Shown: piece after piece, positions 8,739 through 16,977 of the stretch
How positions within the stretch are numbered: position 1 is the stretch's first letter
How the letters are laid out: each line of letters starts with the position of its first letter
Source: Betaproteobacteria bacterium
GTDB lineage: Bacteria > Pseudomonadota > Gammaproteobacteria > Burkholderiales > Eutrophovitaceae
Assembly (NCBI GenBank): GCA_020354125.1
Contig: CP070643.1
Coordinates: 2,048,451-2,112,450 of the forward strand
Length of the DNA stretch: 64,000 nt
Direction of reading: 5' to 3'
The notes under the pieces: generated by a model
The model's database searches: none
What the model was told of the DNA's origin: nothing
The model's input: only the letters and a program-made list of their open reading frames with translations
Made by a program: the position numbers and the translations under genes

Positions 8739-8816
8739 CGCAGCGGGATCGCCGCGAGGAAAGCATGAGGCGCGCGATTCGATGACTGTGGGTAGTTGAT
8801 TAAAAAGGAAACAGCA

Positions 8817-10784
8817 ATGAAATCTTCCAGCGTTTCGCGAAACGTAATGCTATGCGGCACCGAACAAGCTGACGTTGTCGGCCGAGTAGTGCAGGCCGGG
8901 CCAATGCAGGTCGAGTTCGACAACGGTCAGTTGCGCTACCTGAAAGTTCACGGTGTTGAAGTCCTGCGCGCAATCGGCTTTCTGGTTCGTGACGAGAACT
9001 GGGGAACGTACATACCGAAAATCAGTGGGCTCAGGATTGACGAGCGCAAGGATGGATTCTCCATTTCGTTCCATGCCGTCTGCTCTCGCCCCGGACAGGA
9101 AATCGCATACGACGCCGCGATCGAGGGACACGCCGACGGAAGTCTTGAGTTCACTGGAACTGCGGTACCGAAAACCGACTTCCTCACGGCCCGGACAGGG
9201 TTTGTTGTGCTGCATCCATTGAAAGGCGTTGCCGGCCAGCCAGCCGTGGAGGAGCACGTAGACGGCACAATTGACGACTCGGCATTTCCACCGCTGATCA
9301 ACCCGATTCAACCATTCCTGAATCTGCGCGCCCTCACGCACGAAGTGCTGCCCGGGTTGAAAGCAACGGTTCGCATGGAAGGTGACACGTTCGAGACCGA
9401 AGATCACCGCAACTGGACGGACGCATCTTTCAAAACATATGTACGCCCGCTGGCGCTGCCCTGGCCGTACACACTAAAAGCAGGTGAACCGCTCAAGCAA
9501 GCGATCAAGGTCACGTTGTCAGGCAAAGGCAAGTCGGCCAAAGCGGGAAAATCCGGAGCCGCCATCGATGTAACTCTCGGCAAGCCATTGCGCGACAAGC
9601 TGTTGCCGGTTGGCTTCGGTGTGCCGGCTGAAGAAATCGATCACGCCATTCGTAATCTTGACCTCATCAAAATCGCCGCGCCGCGTATCCTTCAATGCCA
9701 TTTCGACGCGAGGCAAAACCACGGTCTGGGAGAGTTATACGGCTACCGGGTGCTGGCAGAAGCAACCAGTGCCGACGCTGTTCTGGAAATCGTTGTCACC
9801 AGCGTCGATGACTACGAGAAGGAGTTGCAAGGTGTCGCCGATATGGTTATGCAAGCGGGACTGAAACTCTCTGCTGTAGCAGTGTGTCCGGAAGGTGACC
9901 TCAAGTCGGTGCTTCCCGGCGGCGAACGGCCGCCCGCAGCGCCCTTGGACAAGCTGTACCAGGCTACGCGCAAGGCGTTCCCTGGGATCAAACTCGGCGG
10001 TGGCATGTTTTCGTTCTTTACCGAGCTGAATCGCAAGCATCCACCTGCAAGGCTGCTCGATTTCGCCATGAACACGACCTGTCCCATCGTGCATGCCGCA
10101 GACGATCGCTCTGTGATGGAGACGCTGGAAGCACTTCCTTTTCAAGTCACGACGGCGCGTACCTTTCTCGGCAAGACTCCGCATCGCGTAGGCCCAAGCG
10201 CGATTGGCTGCCGTGACAATCCGCATGGAGAGACCTATACGCCTAACCCAAATAACGAACGAATCTGTCTGGTCAAAGCGGACCCGCGCACCCGTGGCTT
10301 GTTCGGTGCGGCCTGGTTGCTCGGATATATCGCAACATTTGCCCGCACTGGCATAGAGACATTGACCGTCGGCGCCCCGACCGGACCTCGCGGCGTCATT
10401 TACCGTAAGTCGGAAAACAAGCAGCCCTATTACGACTCTCTAAGCGGCCCTGCTGTCTTTCCCGCTTATCACGTCGTCACCGGTCTCATGAACGCCGCCG
10501 GACAGAAGTTAGTCGACGTAACATCAAGTAACGAAGCACAAGTGCGAGCCTTTGCGCATCGCGGCAAGAAGGGAACGACACTATGGATCGCCAATCTCAC
10601 AGCGGAAAATCAGAAGATCAACATCAGCGGTACCAAAGGCGGTTTAGTCGGAACTGTGCTCGATGAAAGCTCCTTTGGTATGGCCACAACAAATCCGCTT
10701 GGGTTTCAAAAGAGGTGGAAAGCGATGAACAAGAATCTAACGCTGAAGCATTATGCGGTGGCTATCATCGCCGTCGCAGACTAA
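8817..10784 (+). CDS. D-apionate lactonase-like protein (ApnL family), putative
   Basis: A 655-residue cytoplasmic protein with no signal peptide. AAAAGGA lies before the chosen ATG at 8817; a TTG start 21 bases upstream is less likely. The N-terminal part (QAGPMQVEFDNGQLRYLKVHG, then RAIGFLVRDENWGTY) and the central TIM-barrel-like part (GGGMFSFFTELNR near residue 400) match what I recall of the D-apionate lactonase family of branched-sugar catabolism. It is the last gene of the ABC operon, 78 bases after the ATPase, so it most likely acts on the imported compound. The RuBisCO-like or other downstream apionate enzymes are not in this window, so the substrate may differ. Glycoside hydrolase-like or other sugar-lactone activity remains possible. 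Confidence 0.5.
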   Translation: MKSSSVSRNVMLCGTEQADVVGRVVQAGPMQVEFDNGQLRYLKVHGVEVLRAIGFLVRDENWGTYIPKISGLRIDERKDGFSISFHAVCSRPGQEIAYDAAIEGHADGSLEFTGTAVPKTDFLTARTGFVVLHPLKGVAGQPAVEEHVDGTIDDSAFPPLINPIQPFLNLRALTHEVLPGLKATVRMEGDTFETEDHRNWTDASFKTYVRPLALPWPYTLKAGEPLKQAIKVTLSGKGKSAKAGKSGAAIDVTLGKPLRDKLLPVGFGVPAEEIDHAIRNLDLIKIAAPRILQCHFDARQNHGLGELYGYRVLAEATSADAVLEIVVTSVDDYEKELQGVADMVMQAGLKLSAVAVCPEGDLKSVLPGGERPPAAPLDKLYQATRKAFPGIKLGGGMFSFFTELNRKHPPARLLDFAMNTTCPIVHAADDRSVMETLEALPFQVTTARTFLGKTPHRVGPSAIGCRDNPHGETYTPNPNNERICLVKADPRTRGLFGAAWLLGYIATFARTGIETLTVGAPTGPRGVIYRKSENKQPYYDSLSGPAVFPAYHVVTGLMNAAGQKLVDVTSSNEAQVRAFAHRGKKGTTLWIANLTAENQKINISGTKGGLVGTVLDESSFGMATTNPLGFQKRWKAMNKNLTLKHYAVAIIAVAD

Positions 10785-10961
10785 CAGGTATCCGGTTACG
10801 AAGAATCTCGTTCCACTAACAGTGGCGAAGGGCGACACAAGGCGATAGAAACGCTTCCTGCTTTACTGCCGGTAGTTTGTTCTTTGTTGTTTCTGTTTTT
10901 GGATTCTTGTCTCGGTTTTCCCCAGCGACCTTCACGTCGTTTTCGGTGAGAGTTTGGTTGC

Positions 10962-10989
10962 AAAAAAAACGGCGCCCTGTGGCGCCGTT
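10962..10989 (-). terminator. Rho-independent terminator of the porin gene
   Basis: On the minus strand a perfect stem AACGGCGCC / GGCGCCGTT with an ACAG loop runs into a stretch of eight T. It lies 56 bases after the porin stop, between the convergent porin and ABC-operon transcripts. The 10785-10961 stretch before it is otherwise empty, apart from a pyrimidine-rich tract near 10870-10915. Confidence 0.88.
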
Positions 10990-11044
10990 AGAATTTCCGG
11001 CCGTAGCCAGAAAGGGGGTTTCTAAGATCTGCTAACACGTCCTA

Positions 11045-12337
11045 CTAGAACATCCAGCCGATACCAACGTTCCAGCGGTCTTTTGCGTTGTCGGTTTTGT
11101 AATCCTGAATGTCGACTTTGAATACCACCTGCGGGTGAACGTAGTAGTTCAGGCCGGCGGTAGTGACCTGCTCGTCATTGAGCGGATCAGAGGTAAATCC
11201 CTCGGCAACCTTCTTTTGGGTGTTGTACTCCTCGTAACGAACGAAGGGGGCAGCAACTTTGTCGCCCTTTAGTTTGAATCGGTAGGCAGCCTCCAGGTAC
11301 CAGCCATACATTTCCTCTGGCGCCGCCTGATTGGATCCAAGCGGTAATCCTGCAGCGGCGTTTATGGCCTCGGTGTCTGTGAATCCACCCTGTGTATACA
11401 GCGCGCGCAAGTCCCAGCCGCGGACTGCCCAACGCGCGTGCAAATCCCAGAGTGTCAGGTTGGCGTCGGACCCGCTCAGCGCTGCAGCGTTGGAACCTTT
11501 GCCCTGGCCATCTTGCGCGGTATTCCCCGTCCACACGCTTCCGCCAAGCGTCAGCCCCAGCACGCCACGGTACCTGACCGCGGCGTAATAGCCGAAATCG
11601 TTGGCGGTGACGCGATTTCCTTTTGTTCGCATACTCTTGAAACCGCTCGAGGCATCAGTGAACAGGCTCGCATCCGGTGTTGTTGTCAGACCGGTGTTGT
11701 ATTCCCAGCCCTTCGGCAGCCATCCCTGCAAGGCAAACCCGATTTCGCGCCAGGTGGACGGGATGATGCGTGTTTCGACTTCGTTGCGCTCGACTCCGTA
11801 GAACACTGGCGGCTCGTGAAATTCATTGATGAAACCGATTGGCAGCAACTGAAGTCCAGCTCGAAGATTGAGGCCGCCGGTATCTCTGAGCATCTGCTCG
11901 ATGTAGGCCTGCTCCATGGCCACTTCGCCGCTACTGCTGTCACCGCCCTTGGTAAACCCATGCTCGAACTCGATCTCCGAGTACAGCCTCGTACGCGGGC
12001 TGAATCGGTGCCCAAGAAACAGGATGACTCGCTGCACGTCGAATTCGTCGCGCCGATCATCGTCCTTGTAATTGTTGTAATTGATCTCACCGTAACCGCC
12101 GACGGAGGTACGCCCCTCCTTGGGGTTCCAGGCCTGACCATACGGGATGAGGTACGGGTCTTGCGCCGCGGCCGTTCGCCTGCCCTCTGCGTCTTCTTCG
12201 GCAGCCGCCGCTTCCTCAACCTGATCTTTGAGCGCGTCGAGCTCTTCCTGTAACTCTTCGATACGCTGCAGGGCCTCGTCGGCGAGCGCGAAATTACACG
12301 CCACCATAAGTGACGCGATGAATGCTACTTTTTTCAT
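11045..12337 (-). CDS. Outer-membrane porin (phosphate-selective porin O/P-like)
   Basis: A 430-residue precursor with a signal peptide (MKKVAFIASLMVACNFALA), then a short acidic coiled coil (roughly residues 21-50), then alternating beta-strand sequence that ends in Phe, the usual last residue of outer-membrane barrels. The GGYGEINYNNYKDD strand after the coiled coil is typical of OprO/OprP-type and related porins. The solute is not certain. The promoter 115-145 bases upstream carries a Fur-like box, so expression may follow iron status. The gene has its own terminator and is convergent with the ABC operon. Confidence 0.8.
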   Translation of the reverse strand: MKKVAFIASLMVACNFALADEALQRIEELQEELDALKDQVEEAAAAEEDAEGRRTAAAQDPYLIPYGQAWNPKEGRTSVGGYGEINYNNYKDDDRRDEFDVQRVILFLGHRFSPRTRLYSEIEFEHGFTKGGDSSSGEVAMEQAYIEQMLRDTGGLNLRAGLQLLPIGFINEFHEPPVFYGVERNEVETRIIPSTWREIGFALQGWLPKGWEYNTGLTTTPDASLFTDASSGFKSMRTKGNRVTANDFGYYAAVRYRGVLGLTLGGSVWTGNTAQDGQGKGSNAAALSGSDANLTLWDLHARWAVRGWDLRALYTQGGFTDTEAINAAAGLPLGSNQAAPEEMYGWYLEAAYRFKLKGDKVAAPFVRYEEYNTQKKVAEGFTSDPLNDEQVTTAGLNYYVHPQVVFKVDIQDYKTDNAKDRWNVGIGWMF

Positions 12338-12451
12338 TGTTTAGTCCCCCCATGCTTCCAAGAACCGCGGATCACGCACCGGTATTGTTTTGTGACGCGA
12401 TGTCTCCGCCGGGTCCGAGACCTTTGATCGAGCAGCCTCAGATGAATGCAA

Positions 12452-12480
12452 ATGATATTGATTCGCATTCCGAATGTAAA
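12452..12480 (-). promoter_or_regulatory. Sigma-70 promoter with overlapping Fur-like box
   Basis: Read on the minus strand, TTTACA (12480-12475), 17 bases, then TATCAT (12457-12452) form a good -35/-10 pair upstream of the porin gene. The 7-1-7 palindrome TGCGAATCAATATCA (12467-12453) overlaps the -10 and spacer and agrees with the Fur consensus TGATAATNATTATCA at 11 of 14 positions. This geometry is that of a Fur-repressed promoter. Confidence 0.6.
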
Positions 12481-12611
12481 CAAGAATTATTCGCAACCAA
12501 AGTGCGGTCACTCTGCGGCTCGCGTGCGGAGCAGGCTCGCTCTTACTATGCTGTTGTTTTATTGATATTTATTCCGGGCGGTCGTGTTCGCGGAGAGATT
12601 CAGGCGGCCTC

Positions 12612-13004
12612 TCAGCTGCCTGATCGAAGGCAGTATTCGGCCATTGCCAATAACACTCGCTCATCTTCGCCGATCACGTCGACAGCGGTTACCGGAACCC
12701 CGGTTTCCCGTCGGGCAGTTTCGACCAGTACCGGCAGATCGGCCCGCACGTGGCCTCCCGTGCCCAGGAACACCGGCACAACGACAACGCGCTCTGCGCC
12801 GCGTGCCGCCAACTCCTTGCAACCGCTCACCAGGTCCGGCGACATGGAATCAAGAAATGCCAACGACACTGGCCCGGAATAGCGCTCTTCGACTAACGCC
12901 AACAGCCGATCGAACGGCTCGCGCCACCGCGCATCACGCGCGCCATGCCCGAAGAGAATAAGCCCGGTTGTCGAGTCCTTTGGTTTGTTGCCGGGTTCAG
13001 TCAA
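12612..13004 (-). CDS. CbiX/SirB-like sirohydrochlorin chelatase domain protein
   Basis: A 130-residue single-domain protein of the CbiX/SirB type. It begins with ILFGHGARDARW, which carries the metal-site His of the class II chelatase fold, and has VVVVPVFLGTGGHVRADLP near residues 72-90 with the second conserved His. Members insert Co or Fe into sirohydrochlorin, or act as small chelatases in siroheme or B12 synthesis. No other tetrapyrrole gene lies nearby. It is upstream of the porin on the same strand, but a separate promoter with a Fur-like box lies between them. Confidence 0.75.
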   Translation of the reverse strand: MTEPGNKPKDSTTGLILFGHGARDARWREPFDRLLALVEERYSGPVSLAFLDSMSPDLVSGCKELAARGAERVVVVPVFLGTGGHVRADLPVLVETARRETGVPVTAVDVIGEDERVLLAMAEYCLRSGS

Positions 13005-13060
13005 TAGTCATTCGCCTGAGGTGTGGATAACTGAATGCCCGTGCCAACGAGCGGATGCTT

Positions 13061-13840
13061 TCAACGGTTTTCGAGCTGTCGCAACGTTTGCAGGCCGGCG
13101 CCTAACGCGCCTTGCAGCAACATTGAATCGACACCGACGGCAAAAAGCCGGAATCCTTTCTCCCAGTATGCGCGGCTCCACTCATCATCGGCCGTCATGA
13201 AGCCCAATGCCTTGTTGTGTTTTTTGGCGGCCGCCACGATGCGGTCGATGGCATCGATGTATTTCGGGTGATCAAACTGGGCAGGAATGCCCAGGAAGTT
13301 GGTCAGGTCGAAATGGCCCACCCACAGCACGTCAACACCCGGCACGGCAGCGATTTCGTCAACATTGCGCACGCCTTCGTCCGTTTCGATCAAGCACATT
13401 ACCAAGGTACGCGCATTGGCGATCTTGATCTTTTCTGCAACTGGACCGGCCGCGTAGTCATCGGCGGCAAATCCGAACGCCGCGCCGCGGCGTCCGTCAG
13501 GTGGATAGCGCGTGCACGAAACAATGTGTTTGGCTTCTTCGGCGCTGGCCACCATTGGCGCCATGATGCCCATGGCACCGAGGTCCAGGGCACGCGAGAT
13601 GTTGTGATACTGGTTGGCCGGTACTCGTACCATGGGAACCAGGTCGATCCCTCTCGAAAGCGCAACTTGCTGCTTGAGTGTTTCGTAACTGGTACCGGCA
13701 TGTTCCATGTCGATCAGCAGGAACTCGGCCCCTGCCGCTTTCACGATCTGCGGCAGGCCGGGGACCAGAAACTCCCACCCCATCGTGCCAAAGGCGGCTT
13801 GACCCGCCAGCAGTTTTTCCTTGACCGGATTCGTTCTCAT
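13061..13840 (-). CDS. HpcH/HpaI family aldolase
   Basis: A 259-residue class II pyruvate aldolase when started at the ATG at 13840, which has AGGAGCG before it. The family segments are visible: FLLIDMEHAG with the metal-site region, VPMVRVPAN, GAMGIMAPMV, CLIETDEGVRNVDEIAAV (metal-binding Glu) and VDVLWVGHFDLTN. These enzymes split 4-hydroxy-2-oxo acids such as 4-hydroxy-2-oxoheptanedioate or 2-keto-3-deoxy sugar acids to pyruvate and an aldehyde. It is the last gene of a minus-strand catabolic series with a 2-hydroxyacid dehydrogenase and two SDRs upstream, which favours a sugar-acid or carboxylic-acid substrate. About 330 noncoding bases separate it from the dehydrogenase. Confidence 0.85.
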   Translation of the reverse strand: MRTNPVKEKLLAGQAAFGTMGWEFLVPGLPQIVKAAGAEFLLIDMEHAGTSYETLKQQVALSRGIDLVPMVRVPANQYHNISRALDLGAMGIMAPMVASAEEAKHIVSCTRYPPDGRRGAAFGFAADDYAAGPVAEKIKIANARTLVMCLIETDEGVRNVDEIAAVPGVDVLWVGHFDLTNFLGIPAQFDHPKYIDAIDRIVAAAKKHNKALGFMTADDEWSRAYWEKGFRLFAVGVDSMLLQGALGAGLQTLRQLENR

Positions 13841-13998
13841 TGTTTCGCTCCTAATCGAATTCTCAATATAACTCTTACACAATCACGAGCAGAACACTTT
13901 CATTTCCGCGGCTTTGGTCGCAGATGCAAAAGCGTCACGAGCACCCCGAGTGCAAGGAGCCGCGCAGCGAGGGCGAGAAAACGAGCACCGCGAGTTTC

Positions 13999-14100
13999 GG
14001 CGTAGACTCACGTGAGCAAAGCCACGTGACGTCGAAGCCACAACGTTTCCGTTGCGGCGTAGACCCATGTGAGCGAAGCGAACGTTACGTCGAAGCCACA
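13999..14100. repeat. Pair of ~45-bp imperfect direct repeats in a 329-bp intergenic stretch
   Basis: Two copies (13999-14042 and 14056-14100) share GGCGTAGACYCAYGTGAGC, then AAGC, and ACGTCGAAGCCACA. The first holds CACGTG twice as an inverted pair. The whole gap 13841-14169 shows no convincing gene; an open minus-strand frame of 74 codons across the repeats has a repetitive, unconvincing composition. Confidence 0.7.
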
Positions 14101-14169
14101 TTACCAAGTAGGTAGGCGAGGACTAAGCGAGCACGCAACACCGCAATCGGGCTGCGCAGTAGCTTTTCA

Positions 14170-15192
14170 CTACGACCACTTGCCGGCCCAGGACTCGTGG
14201 TTCAACACCTCAGGATTCACCAGGTGTCCCGGCTTGCGTCCGTGCGCAAGGCCTACAGCAGCCTGGAAAGCAAGCTTGCCCAGCAGCTGCATGCATTCGT
14301 CGGTATGACAGATCGCGTGCGGCGCCAGAATCACGTTATCCATCTGGAGCAACAAATTATCCTCGCTGAGTGGCTCCTGTTCGAACACATCGATCGCCGC
14401 CCCGGCAATGCGCCTGTTTTTCATCGTATCGATCAAAGCCGACTCCACCACCACCGGTCCGCGAGAAGTATTGATGAAGTATGCGCTGGGCTTCATCAAA
14501 CCAAATTCGCGGGCACCGATTAATCCGCGCGTTGTGTTATCGAGCAAGGTGTTGACGGAGACAAAATCCGACTCACGTAACAACGTGTCCATGTCGGTCA
14601 TTGTCACCCCCAGCGACTCGACTTCTGACTGCGGCACATTCGGATCGCAACCGAGCAAGCGCATGTCAAACGGCTGTGCCAGGCGGAAAACCTCAGCGCC
14701 AATATTGCCAACACCGATGACACCCAGCGTGCGTCCCGTCAATCCCATGCCGAGAAAGTTGCCTTTTTCCTGCCAGCGATTCTCTCTGACCAACTGATCC
14801 TTGAGCACCATGCGATGCGCGAGCGCCAGCACGTACGCCATCACCGAGGACGCAACCGGGCGCCGCACGCCCTCGGGGGTAATCGTGAGCATCACGCCGG
14901 CTTCGGTACACGCCGGCACGTCCACTGAGTCGTAGCCAACACCGAAGCGCGCGACGAGTTTCAAACGACGGTCCGGTCCGGACAGTGTGTCGCGCGTGAC
15001 TTTGGCCGTCATCAGGCAAAACGCATCGTAGCGGGCGGCGTGTTCCCGCGTGAGTTCGGGAACGCGTTCGGGGAGATACTCCCATTCGATAGCGGGGTCC
15101 TCGAGTATCTTCATGGCATCGTCGCCAAACACCGTGCCGCCATCAGCGGTCACAACCTCAGGGCTGACGCCTACGCGAAATTTCTCGGCCAT
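14170..15192 (-). CDS. D-isomer-specific 2-hydroxyacid dehydrogenase
   Basis: A 340-residue NAD-dependent dehydrogenase. The Rossmann glycine motif is GVIGVGNIG near residue 160. The catalytic triad fits the family: Arg in INTSRGP, Glu in DVFEQEP and His in LAPHAICHTDE. AGGAGGAG stands in front of the ATG. The family interconverts 2-oxo and D-2-hydroxy acids (glyoxylate, hydroxypyruvate, phosphoglycerate, phosphonate-like substrates); the exact one is unknown. It is followed downstream by the HpcH aldolase and preceded by SDRs on the same strand, so a role in reducing or oxidising an intermediate of the same pathway is likely. Confidence 0.88.
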   Translation of the reverse strand: MAEKFRVGVSPEVVTADGGTVFGDDAMKILEDPAIEWEYLPERVPELTREHAARYDAFCLMTAKVTRDTLSGPDRRLKLVARFGVGYDSVDVPACTEAGVMLTITPEGVRRPVASSVMAYVLALAHRMVLKDQLVRENRWQEKGNFLGMGLTGRTLGVIGVGNIGAEVFRLAQPFDMRLLGCDPNVPQSEVESLGVTMTDMDTLLRESDFVSVNTLLDNTTRGLIGAREFGLMKPSAYFINTSRGPVVVESALIDTMKNRRIAGAAIDVFEQEPLSEDNLLLQMDNVILAPHAICHTDECMQLLGKLAFQAAVGLAHGRKPGHLVNPEVLNHESWAGKWS

Positions 15193-15246
15193 CTGACTCT
15201 CCTCCTGCGCATAAGTTATCGGTCATTGCTTGCTGCTATTTGACCA

Positions 15247-16002
15247 CTACATTGCGACGCTGAACGCCCCATCTACCACCAGTACGTGGCCATTGACATA
15301 CGAGGCCTCGTCCGACGCAAGGAAAACTGCCGCCGGGCCAATCTCGTCGACCTGACCCCAACGCCCGGCCGGAGTGCGCCCACACACCCAGTCGTTGAAC
15401 TCCTTGTCGTTGACCAGCGTGGTATTCAATTCGGTTGCGAAATAGCCGGGAGCGATCACATTGACCGTGATGTTATGCGGCGCAAGTTCGACTGCCAACT
15501 GGCGTGTCAGCGCATGCACTGCCCCTTTCGAAGCAATGTATGCCGGAATCGTCGGGCGACCCAATAAGGCAGTGATAGACCCGGTCATGATGATGCGTCC
15601 GCGCTTCGCAGGAATCATCAATTTCGCTGCCTCCTTCGCCAGTGCCCATGTTGCGGTCAAATTGGTCGCGATCACCCGCTCGAAGTCGGCCTTTTCGAAT
15701 TCGGTAGTCGGTGCGCGATGCTGGATGCCGGCGTTGGCAACGAGAATGTCGAATCGGCCATGCTTGTTGGCTGCAGCTTCGACAGCTCCTGCCGCAGCTG
15801 CATTATCGGTCACATCGAAAGGCGCGGCTTCACCGCTCAAGCCTCGCGATTTCAGTTCTGCAGCGCGTTTTTCGAGAGCTTTGGCATCGCGCGCATTGAG
15901 CAGAACATGCGCGCCGCTTTCAGCAAGCGATTGCGCCATTGCCCAGCCGAGTCCGCGCGACGCCCCCGTGATCAACGCCACTTTTCCGCTTAGATCAAAC
16001 AT
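15247..16002 (-). CDS. SDR family oxidoreductase (gluconate 5-dehydrogenase-like)
   Basis: A 251-residue classical short-chain dehydrogenase started at the ATG at 16002 with GGGAGAG before it. It has the NAD(P) motif TGASRGLG near residue 13, NAG in VANAGIQHR near residue 89, the active Ser in MTGSITALLG and YxxxK as YIASKGA. The pattern of conserved residues resembles gluconate 5-dehydrogenase or 2-deoxygluconate dehydrogenase, but SDR specificity cannot be settled by eye. It is part of the minus-strand catabolic series. Confidence 0.85.
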   Translation of the reverse strand: MFDLSGKVALITGASRGLGWAMAQSLAESGAHVLLNARDAKALEKRAAELKSRGLSGEAAPFDVTDNAAAAGAVEAAANKHGRFDILVANAGIQHRAPTTEFEKADFERVIATNLTATWALAKEAAKLMIPAKRGRIIMTGSITALLGRPTIPAYIASKGAVHALTRQLAVELAPHNITVNVIAPGYFATELNTTLVNDKEFNDWVCGRTPAGRWGQVDEIGPAAVFLASDEASYVNGHVLVVDGAFSVAM

Positions 16003-16098
16003 AGCGACTCTCCCAGGAAACAATACTTACATGACGTCGCCTTCAGCGTTTCGCGGTTGCCCTCGTTGCCCGGAACAAGGACTTGACGACTCACAACA

Positions 16099-16863
16099 TC
16101 ACGGCATGTACTGGCCGCCGTTGACTTCGATGATCTGTCCGGTGATGTAACCGGACATTTTCTCCGAAGCGAGAAAAAGGAACGCACCGGCACATTCATC
16201 GGCTTCACCAAGGCGATTCATCGGAATGGTCGCCTTGAATCCTTCCAGCATCTCCGGTGTTGAGAAGCGCTCGTGAAACGGCGTGTTGATAACACCGGGC
16301 GATACTGCATTGACGCGGATGTTGTCCTTGACAAGTTCCTTGGCAAATCCACGTGTGATGGTGCTGATAAATCCCTTGGTTCCGGCATACAGCACGGCGC
16401 CGGTGGCACCGCCATGTCGCGCGGCGATCGATGTAACGTTGATAATGGCACCGCCACCCGAGTTGCGCATATGTCCCGCTGCGGCTCTGGTACACATCAA
16501 CGCCGAGCGCTGATTCAGTGCCACAACGCGATCGAACATGTCTTCGCTGATCTCGGCAATCGGAATGCGTTTGATCAATCCACCAGCGTTATTGACAAGG
16601 ACATCGATCCTGCCCATGCGGGCTACCGTATCGTCTACCAGTCTGGCGCAGACGTCACTGTCAGTGACGTCCCCTTGCAGCGTGATTGCCTGACCGCCAC
16701 TGGCCTCGATTTCGCTCGCCACCTCTTCTGCTTCGGATTTGCTGCTGTTGTAGTGCACTGCGACTTTTGCGCCGTTGGCGCCAAACGCTTTCGCAACAGC
16801 CGCACCGATACCGGTGCTGGAGCCGGTGATCAGAACAACCTTGTTCTTCAGATCTTCAATCAT
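16099..16863 (-). CDS. SDR family oxidoreductase
   Basis: A 254-residue short-chain dehydrogenase started at the ATG at 16863. Cofactor motif TGSSTGIG, NNAG in VLVNNAGGL, catalytic Ser in INVTSIAARHG and YxxxK as YAGTKGF are all intact. GGGGGAG lies directly before the start, rather close. The ending GYITGQIIEVNGGQYMP is typical of FabG-like members. A second SDR directly downstream suggests two successive oxidations or reductions in the same pathway. Confidence 0.85.
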   Translation of the reverse strand: MIEDLKNKVVLITGSSTGIGAAVAKAFGANGAKVAVHYNSSKSEAEEVASEIEASGGQAITLQGDVTDSDVCARLVDDTVARMGRIDVLVNNAGGLIKRIPIAEISEDMFDRVVALNQRSALMCTRAAAGHMRNSGGGAIINVTSIAARHGGATGAVLYAGTKGFISTITRGFAKELVKDNIRVNAVSPGVINTPFHERFSTPEMLEGFKATIPMNRLGEADECAGAFLFLASEKMSGYITGQIIEVNGGQYMP

Positions 16864-16977
16864 CTCTCCCCCTTTGCGCGCCCCGGATTGCTTTCTGACG
16901 AGCAATCCTCAGCACGGGATGCGATGATCCTGGTGCACCACCGCAGGAGCAGCCCGAGCTTCACCCGGGCGCTCAGA

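Noticed and set aside
13883..14107. 74-codon minus-strand frame in the aldolase-dehydrogenase gap
   Set aside because: Its residues follow the direct repeats and show no protein-like conservation or ribosome site; read as noncoding repeat DNA.
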